NCBI RefSeq assembly: GCF_963422355.1
Contig: NC_085085.1
Span: 7,603,733 to 7,667,732 of the forward strand
Origin: Corticium candelabrum
Lineage: Eukaryota > Porifera > Homoscleromorpha > Homosclerophorida > Plakinidae
Direction of reading: 5' to 3'
Length of the DNA: 64,000 nt
Below the pieces are notes generated by a model that was given only the letters and a program-made list of their open reading frames with translations, did no database searches and was not told where the DNA came from. Of this stretch, positions 58,601-64,000 are shown in pieces. The translations under genes and the position numbers were made by a program. Each line of letters begins with the position of its first letter. The stretch's first letter is position 1.

Positions 58601-61600
58601 TTGCATGATAGGGATCACGGGATTCGCGTCGAAATTATAGATGCCAGGTTCGATACACCTGTTCCCCACAACGGGACTGTCGAAATGGCTTCAACAGATC
58701 AATAATCCAATCAACTGGATTTTTTGAAACTGGACACGTGTGGAATAGATACCAAGTTCGATCACCTGTTCCTTGCTATGGCACCAACATCTTTGCAGTA
58801 ACGCGGCGTTCAAGTCAAAATGGGCTTAACCAATCGCTAATCCAATCAACGGGATTTTTGGAAACGGTAATTGAACGGGAACTATGAATGAGAATTCTGT
58901 CTGGCTGCTAATTTTTCAAAACGGAGAAAAATACATGTGAACTCATTCAACAACATAAAGTTGCATACGATGTTAAAGTAATTAACTTTATGAGAATTCT
59001 GTCAGGGACTGCTAATTCTGTGAATTGACGCCACAATGGATTGCTTAATTGATTAATGGTTTCTTTTAGAGTTCAAGAGATGACTTACGTTTAGTACGTG
59101 TAAGTGTGTTTTGAGGAGCGCTTCATTTCTTTCTTGCAAGATTTCTAGATTAGAACTAAATTGACGTCAACTTGAGTCAGCTGTCACTAGCCAAACCGAA
59201 CGAGCGGCATACGGAATTGAATTGTAAATGGAATACTCGCTACTAATTACTTAGAACAGCTAACTAAAATTGTGGACACAATTGAATGCACCCGAGTGAA
59301 GCCGGGCAATTTAGCTAGTAGTACAAGTAAACCGGACATGTGTCAATAGTTTTGACACAGACTGTACCCGTATAATTTGTGCGTAATACGTACGTTCGTA
59401 TAAGTAGAAGATACAGCCAGCGGCTACACTGTGCAGTGACTGGAATGTCTTCTATCAGAAAACGTTATGTACATGTTTTATACCTGTATGGCACTGCGAT
59501 CTACGTATCCATTAATATACTAGTAAATAAATGAACGGAAAGGTTTGCTTTCATTGTATGACACAAAACATTTTTAACGGGAAGATGCCAAATCAATGTG
59601 TGCGGAGGACGAGAAAGAGATAAAAGTTTGTATGGCCTTACATGAAAAAAGTAATTGCGAGAAAAAGACAAGAAAGATGTAAAAGATAGGTACAGTGCAA
59701 CAACATCACAGTTCTTGCTTGTACGTCCGACATTGACTCTAGCGTCACGACGTTGACGTCGACGCTGAAATTGAACCAAGTTGTATTCCAGTGTCAGCAA
59801 CCGGAAGTACTGAGTCAGCCACAAGCACGTGATCATTTTCAACCAATTAAAACCATATCCAGGACCAGCAGTGGATGAAGCGCTGGTGGAATCCGTGAGG
59901 AACTACCCATGTTATTGGCAAATCTGGTCGAATGATTAAAAAGACTTAGGACAGAAAGAGATGTCCTTGAAATTGTCTTTGCTGCCGGCGTTGCTAATTA
60001 TTTTGTACTCAACTTTTGTTTCCATCAAGCAGTTTGAACTCTCTTGTGTCTATGACACAGTAGAAATAGCAACAGAAGTGTCATGCATAATAATGGTATT
60101 TGTTTTTATATGTTGAGCGTGCTGGACTCGAGGTTCAGACCATCTGATCTGTGGGTCACATTGCGCAAATATTGTAAACAAGTCAAAGTCAACGTCAATG
60201 TCAGACGCCTATGCCGACATACGTCAGCGTCAATATTGTGAACCAGGCATAAGCAGAGATTTTAAAAAGCAACACTGCAGCCAGCATAGTTATGAAGAGG
60301 TACAGCACTGGAGACTAAGAGTCAAGGTTTTTAGATAAACTGGGTTAATTCATCCAAAAGAACTTCTTTTAAACCAGGGACAAAATTGTGAAGTTCAGTT
60401 GCTGACGTTCTGCAACTAGATTCACATATCTTGTTGTTTTTCTAGCTGCTGTGTTACTCATGCAGTCTACGAAAGGCATTGAGAGTTTCTTCTTGTCGTC
60501 CCAAATCACCGTGTCGAGTTGGTTCATGGCATAGGCAATATGTGTTGGAAACAACAATGGGCTCTCTGGTAAATCAACTAGCACGGTTTCACTTTTCTTC
60601 AGATGATAACCTTGAATGAAGCTTGAAATTTTACTGAGTATGCGATTATGTCATGATGTGTATCTGCTTTTTTGATGCAATGTTGCAGTTATTCAAATGT
60701 GAAGTAGAGGTTGTTTCTTTCGACAGACACAGCACAGATCCGATTATTGTTCCTTCCACTGTAATAAGTGGAATTATGTGTGGGGCTGTTTCCCTGAATG
60801 ACATTTTTCATCTATTTGAAGAGATGATCAGGAAAAAAGATAAAATCGATTAGACCAATAGCAGTCATTCAATTGCGTTGATTATCTAATGTTCTCCTTT
60901 GAATTGGCAATGATAACGCTTGTGTGAAGCAATGCTACGATTCAAAAATAGCAATAGCTGCCTTGATGGTTTTAGTTGTGAGACTGGAAATGTTGACATC
61001 ATTGAGCACTTGATGGGCTGTGTGCCCAATGAACACTTTTGCAAGATCACGCACCCTTAGTTCTGTATGAGACGTTCCAAGTTTTATGAACTTGAAGGTT
61101 TGAAGTGTCTTGAAAGATGTGTCTACAGTAGACTTTCACTTATTCAACCCTTGATTATCTGACAGTGTTCGCAAAGCGGAAATGACGTCACAAGCTCATT
61201 TTGTGCGACGAAAGATACGGAGGCTTCTAGCATTAGTTTCAACTGTCTGGTGATTGTAGTTGCATATATAGTACACATATTACATCTCCGTGCAGTCATT
61301 TTATCACTAGCGTATTGCACATGTTCTAGAGTTCATACCATGTACATACTGGGACTCAAAAAGCGGACTGGAACTCCGAGGTACAGTTGAAACTCCGCTG
61401 CTTCGACTATCCATTCCTTTTACTTATGCGACCTCTACTCCTCCTTCTTGGCTTGGCCCAAGGTGGTCGGATATTCGAGGGTCTACCGTTTTATCTATGG
61501 AAAATTTTTTGTTGTCATATATCAAGCAAGATACAATAAGAAGAAAGCGTCCATACGGCTGGTGTTGTCATAAATACGGCATTTAGTATCTTTGGGTACA

Positions 61601-63021
61601 CTATAAGTCCAAGTGAAAGACCAATAGACACAAATGCAAACATATCAATTTCTGTAGACATGAACACGTACACATAAATCTAAGCAAAGATGGTAGCTGA
61701 GACCATGAGAAGGTTTCTAACTGTCTAGCACTGGTAAGATGAGTTGACAACGACTTTGTGCACTCTTTCATCGGTTTTGACATATCAATCATCTTAGGCT
61801 TGCAATTGCAGGCTACAGCAGTTCTTGTTTCATTAAAAATGAAATCTCATGAGCCCATGAAGTGAAACAGCTTAGTTCTGCATCGTTTGTTGGCTTCTCT
61901 GAATAAATCTGCATAGCATTGCTCTTTTCTCTTTTTTTTGTGTCTTTGAGAACCTATGGAAACACAATAGATGCTGTAGTTCTAATAACCATGCAGTTCT
62001 TTAACAGCTTTTAGTAGCAATAATTGCTTTCTTGACTGTAATTAAGTTCACAATGAACATACGAATCTTGCTCTCACTGTTAAGTTCTGAAGCTGGTTGT
62101 TGATGACTGACTATTCAAATCTGTATAAATTAGCTGAGATATACCTAACGATGCCTCGTAGTATGAGCATGTCCTGTGGAACACAGACTTTAGATTAAGA
62201 AGGTATCTGAATTGTCCAGCTTTGACTTTACTCTAGTTGTTAAAAGCTGAACAATACTTTGTCCATAAAATTAAAATCTGAAAAACTTTTTGTGATATCA
62301 GTATTCACTGATAGTCAATTGATCATAACACTCCATTTCTTGCTTTAGTATAGTTACAATGATGTATAGTACATTTGTAGTATTTTGACGTTTCTTGTTA
62401 GACTGCATTTAGTATGAAATGACTGGTGAATAATCACACATGGCTGGTAAGGGTGTGTTTCTTATCTTTCTGACAAAATTTTCTGGGGACTCTACTAAGA
62501 AAGTTGTTTAGATGACATTGAGCAAGAATAAAATACAAATCTTAACTTTTTGAGATGCCATTTTTGAATCATAAAATAGGGTGAGTTTTTCAAACAAAAG
62601 GATGTGTTTTACAATGTGTTTCTGTTCATTTTCTTTGGATTCATTGATTGTGAACACAGTTTGACGTGTAATAGTTTGTTTGATACTTAGTAGGTTTGAA
62701 CTGTTGTTTGTTAGCATCACGTTGTACCCAAGGTGTTGAAAGCTTGATACATTACTTTCTTAAATAATGGAATGGTTTTTGAAACATAGCTGGAATTGCA
62801 TTCTAACTGATTGTCAATTTTTCAACTGATGAAATGTCAACTTTTTCAGAAATGCTAATGTCCCTGTTGACTTTGAGGAACTTGTAATCAGGTAATCACA
62901 GTCATGAGATGCATTATTGAACATAATGTTTCATTTGTGTATAGTGGAGCAATCACAACAGACTCTGGAGTAATCGACCAAGCAGTCTCATCTATCAAGA
63001 GAAATCGAGTAGCACTCAAAG
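49639..63021 (+). CDS. IDH3G: Isocitrate dehydrogenase [NAD] gamma-type subunit, 5' part
   Basis: IDH3 is the mitochondrial NAD-dependent isocitrate dehydrogenase of the citric acid cycle; the gamma subunit is regulatory. Three exons are visible. The first is 49639-49736 (acceptor-like CACTTTTTTAG, peptide RQIVTLIPGDGIGPEMAASV then KEVFR, with the conserved PGDGIGPE). The second is 62850-62891 (acceptor TTTTTCAG, NANVPVDFEELVI). The third is 62945-63021 (acceptor TGTATAG, ITTDSGVIDQAVSSIKRNRV then ALKG; donor AAAG|GTGTAA). Phases agree at each junction. The words VPVDFEE and RRNRVALKG-like match the gamma chain rather than alpha or beta. The first donor is CAG|GCAAGA, a GC-AG intron. The targeting peptide must be on an earlier exon, or the ATG at 49648 is the start; an in-frame TAG (49636-49638) precedes it. 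The rest of the gene lies beyond the window. Confidence 0.85.
49765..49770 (-). terminator. Polyadenylation signal AATAAA of the SH3 exons
   Basis: TTTATT on the plus strand. The TAA that ends the last SH3 exon lies inside this AATAAA. It is only about 30 bp from the IDH3G-like exon on the other strand. Confidence 0.55.
49766..50670 (-). CDS. SH3 and SAM domain exons (gene incomplete or decaying)
   Basis: The exon at 50096-50670 (acceptor TTGTCTAG) begins in an SH3 domain lacking its first strand: DSELTIERGDKVLVTDMSNE, then KEGWFPFWVFDG. After an apparent 2-base shift near 50535 it continues through a Ser/Glu-rich linker into a SAM-like domain, DLFGWLKHIGFYDFYSTLGK to KFFCKCKVEG. Two further exons follow: 49939-50020 (YRALYDYDGK, the ALYDY start of an SH3) and 49766-49889 (DGDLTIKKGEIILVLDQSHE, IRWKGL). 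They are joined in phase across a 49-bp intron. That second SH3 ends early in low-complexity sequence. The donor after the SAM (GGCTG|GTAACA) does not join the next exon in phase. SH3 and SAM domains bind proline-rich peptides and protein partners. The upstream exon border is lost at a MITE. It may be a pseudogene. Confidence 0.55.
52017..53000 (+). CDS. OTU-domain cysteine protease-like protein
   Basis: A 327-codon ORF within the hAT element. OTU proteins are cysteine proteases that mostly remove ubiquitin. The active-site block is VLGDGNCLFRAASFLAYG, with D40 and C43. The family helix follows (RHDQLRAAVMTEVDDNVEHY), and the catalytic His is H214 in PNHFVPLVIP, so the Cys and His of the triad are present. 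The OTU domain covers about residues 34-220. The rest is Lys/Ser-rich with TKQQTLFGF and ends in a Thr-rich run from (ACA)n-like sequence. The start was chosen as the first in-frame ATG. The stop TGA (52998-53000) is the only stop between this ORF and the transposase ORF, which starts 24 bp downstream in the same frame. It may be a separate gene, or one half of an original fusion. Confidence 0.85.
   Translation: MADFLFSTPTIGSFEIDHVATQLLPKDAPDNSVPVKVLGDGNCLFRAASFLAYGKEDRHDQLRAAVMTEVDDNVEHYADQFLGHARQASGDGQCVDLLSQTLGDGPSHTFSSLLMQKSSLRDSYVAGVEAEVRLCSKLGTWCGMLELAGLATVFGRPVRSVYPTKFCFACHAYMNATFYPRQLMQQELQQEQIPVIIVWSCMTMSAGNSPSPNHFVPLVIPMTVSTGTKGKSTTESFAKPRKRLSARNKSSHPVSKKTKQQTLFGFAGLETEQSHVKIASPEHSISSLDESSHALHDQKLLATSPTAITQATTTTTITTTTATTTAL
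53025..55010 (+). pseudogene. hAT transposase (TTF-zinc-finger type), lightly damaged
   Basis: The first part (53025-54068, 347 codons) starts MEGKYDVKYDAVKRQKKFVS at residue 4. It has a TTF-like zinc region (PDFMQCRVCVNN, then RIDPIKKHNLSRQH), the core motif VICDGSTDLTVVEQEV with an Asp near residue 199, NFDGAAVMMGDRNGVKAKLV and HCVAHKLELGILDAV. A frameshift near 54035 moves the frame to YSPKRQRELKQAASTLDEEL, and the protein continues to 54868 (IERALKAILQNL, GALSYLKMHFG). A second shift near 54850 leads to the C-terminal dimerisation segment HIMLTMSPSTAECERRISEV at about 54930-54990, closed by TGA. The relatives I know are KIAA1586/ZNF862-type hAT proteins. Two frameshifts make it inactive, but most of the sequence is intact, so decay is fairly recent. 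Confidence 0.85.
55856..56022. repeat. Irregular TCAAATCAAA array
   Basis: About eight copies of (G)TCA(A/G)ATCAAA-like words spaced 15-30 bp (55858, 55879, 55901, 55931, 55954, 55969, 55990 and so on). It is an interrupted minisatellite just outside the pogo-like MITE. Confidence 0.6.
56023..56869. other. Intronic, no recognisable element
   Basis: Inside the large IDH3G-like intron. No exon, inverted repeat or RNA gene seen. The frame at 55989-56303 shows no domain. Confidence 0.4.
56870..57390 (+). pseudogene. Pogo/Tigger-family (Jerky-like) transposase fragment
   Basis: Plus-strand frames give HTILGHLEEKVINRCVMTLA with SLGHPPTHDMFDSVIRK (the CENP-B-type DNA-binding region, with a stop near 57070). 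Then come WPSLIERKPEYLAIQRAKPG with SPQKVDTFFTNLEK (frame-shifted), and CRCLWNCDETGLC at about 57295-57335, which carries the first catalytic Asp. The remaining DDE domain is not recognisable. Several stops and shifts. It is more distant from the intact Tigger at 646 than a recent duplicate would be, so it is a separate family. Confidence 0.7.
57391..58259. other. Intronic, no firm gene
   Basis: Open segments at 57545-57787 (both strands) and 57785-57950 (plus; EIIQNEGPYIPDIGTTVRVK) have no recognisable domain. The second may be a decayed coding fragment. Confidence 0.35.
58260..59285 (-). repeat. Dispersed repeat family C, second large copy
   Basis: Collinear with parts of 12230-13060: GGATCTGCACCAAATTTAAA, TGTTCCTGACGTCGG, AAAATGCC.ACA, CTGCCACGTTTGATG, then GAGAATTCTGTCTGGCTGCT and the AT-rich end. 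The open frame at 58277-58705 spans this homology but is interrupted in the other copy, so I do not call it a gene. Confidence 0.6.
59286..60368. other. Intronic, no recognisable gene
   Basis: A stretch near 60190-60260 shares the ATTGTGAACCAGGC word with about 3310-3330 and is probably an old repeat. Nothing else is supported. Confidence 0.4.
60369..61945 (-). pseudogene. Unrecognised decayed coding segments
   Basis: Protein-like pieces in one order on the minus strand. The first (61806-61945, acceptor-like TTTCCATAG) reads SNAMQIYSEKPTNDAELSCF then TSWAHEISFLM. After a 1-base shift comes PKMIDMSKPMKECTKSLSTH (61740-61800). After a Tigger-like MITE (61126-61488) come ELRVRDLAKVFIGHTAHQVL (about 61015-61075) and TTKTIKAAIAIFES ending at a stop near 60940. 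The last (60369-60630) is VLVDLPESPLLFPTHIAYAM then SMPFVDCMSNTAARKTTRYV. Composition and continuity look like real former coding sequence. I do not recognise the family; it could be a gene or a transposon protein. Confidence 0.35.
61126..61488. mobile_element. Tigger-like MITE, decayed
   Basis: Left end CAGTAGACTTTCACTTATTC after TA (61124-61125); right end complement CGGTAGACCCTCGAATATCC. The right TA is not preserved. Non-coding. It lies between two pieces of the unrecognised minus-strand coding remnant. Confidence 0.6.
61946..62849. other. Intronic, no recognisable gene
   Basis: Last 0.9 kb of the large IDH3G-like intron. AT-rich, no exon or repeat pair seen apart from the acceptor TTTTTCAG at its end. 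Confidence 0.45.
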
Positions 63022-64000
63022 GTGTAAAGATCTTTAGTAATAGCATCATTATATTACGACAATGACTGACCTATAGTTAATCTAATAATACTAAACACTG
63101 GGAGTGTTGTTTATAACCTGCTAAGGGGCATTGTAAGCAAGCATAATGTAAAGGAAGAATATTACATTGAACATTGCCGTTTAGTGATTTCACTGTACAC
63201 TCGGAACATATCTTATCTGGGCAGCTTGGGACTGGGCACTGCCTGTATCTCAGAAATGCCCATATCTTAGGATAAGCACATTTTACAAGCAGTAGATCAG
63301 TTTGAACAGTGTTAAAGCTCTTTCTCATGTGCAAATTAGATTACACAAGAGTGAATATGTACGTACTGTATGCATATATCCATGCTGCATTTTTCATTTA
63401 GACGTGCAAGACAGTATATAGTGCATGATTACATGTACAGTACACTGTACCATACTTGCAACAGCTGATTGCCTGCGTTCTCGCGGGTGCCCGGTAGACG
63501 TGCCTGTATCTCGGACGTTCTGATAAGAGATGCGTTTGAGTGTAGTACTTTGATTGGTCTTGCTTTGTCATGCGATACAGGCCTCTTCATATTGTGTACC
63601 ATGAAACTTTCATTTAGTCTACTTCTCCGTGATTTGGTAACCAATTATTTTGATATCAGTAAATAGTGTTTACATGTTCTTATACCGTACACTCTAAAGA
63701 TGGTTGTAATCATATCTGTGTTTTGAGTTGTATGCAAGTTACCCTCTTAAAAAGATATGCCACCAAACATTCATTCAATGCCGAGGACTACAGTAGTTGC
63801 TGCACTGGCACTTGGATTTGCTCCAAAATCCTTAGTATAAATGCTAAATAGGTTAATCATCACTGCCCTTATTAGTTGTGTAATACTTGTTGTTGAGTTT
63901 TATAGCATATCATTTGTCCTATTTTAATTGGTACAAGCAGTGTAGCTGTATTGCTGTAGATAGCGCCACGGTTGTCATTGTTACTTGTTGTAGGCGTGCT
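63022..64000. other. Next IDH3G-like intron, no exon seen
   Basis: Follows the donor at 63022. The next exon of the family was not found before the window ends. A word like TGCCTGTATCTC occurs twice (about 63240 and 63501), suggesting a small diverged duplication. Open frames here lack domains. Confidence 0.45.

Noticed and set aside
58277..58705. 142-codon plus-strand gene
   Set aside because: It lies in a dispersed repeat whose other copy (12290-12700) does not keep the frame.
1..64000. CRISPR arrays, operons, tRNA or rRNA genes
   Set aside because: The DNA is metazoan-type with introns and transposons, and I found no convincing tRNA cloverleaf or rRNA by eye. A tRNAscan or Rfam run would be needed to exclude small RNAs.

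Overview
This is eukaryotic, metazoan-type DNA: about 64 kb that is AT-rich, with few genes and many transposons. The genes have short exons with canonical GT-AG introns (some only 49 and 59 bp). Two host proteins can be recognised, an LRRC27-like leucine-rich-repeat protein and a gamma-type NAD-dependent isocitrate dehydrogenase subunit. The transposon mix (Tigger/pogo, Tc1, hAT, Harbinger-like and MULE-like MITEs, RLE-type non-LTR elements) fits a marine invertebrate. A sponge is my guess from the compact introns and the reverse-transcriptase lineage, but nothing here proves it.

Layout. 0.4-2.9 kb: an intact Tigger transposon sits inside one arm of an older foldback MITE. 3.5-13.5 kb: diverged dispersed repeats, a long-armed foldback MITE, and two dead copies of one reverse-transcriptase family. 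13.9-15.6 kb: a dead Tc1-like transposon with both ends and its TA duplication. 17.1-17.8 kb: the last three exons of an unrecognised coiled-coil gene (minus). 18.4-20.9 kb: a dead hAT/ZMYM1-like transposase (minus). 21.9-25.0 kb: a dead two-ORF LINE split by a palindromic MITE. 25.3-35.2 kb: MITEs, an RLE-type retrotransposon inserted in the arm of a second foldback MITE, two LINE fragments, and Tigger-like and Harbinger-like MITEs. 36.1-44.7 kb: the LRRC27-like gene (minus), whose 7.5-kb third intron is packed with MITEs and a 3.1-kb foldback with tandemly repeated arms.

46.8-49.4 kb: a short-chain dehydrogenase pseudogene (minus) broken by a 1.6-kb TA-duplicating transposon and by a 161-bp hairpin MITE with a perfect 10-bp duplication. 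49.6-63.0 kb: an IDH3G-like gene (plus) whose 13.1-kb first visible intron uses a GC donor. That intron holds, on the opposite strand, SH3 and SAM exons. It also holds a nested mobile element: a 4.5-kb hAT coding an OTU-type protease plus a transposase, inside a pogo-like MITE. A dead pogo-like transposase, dispersed repeats and unrecognised decayed coding pieces fill the rest.

Host genes are therefore few: the coiled-coil gene, the LRRC27-like gene, the IDH3G-like gene and the SH3/SAM exons. Most of the window records transposons landing in other transposons. Several insertion junctions are sharp enough to give the relative order of the events. The most unusual item is the hAT element whose OTU-protease ORF and transposase ORF share one frame, separated by a single TGA.
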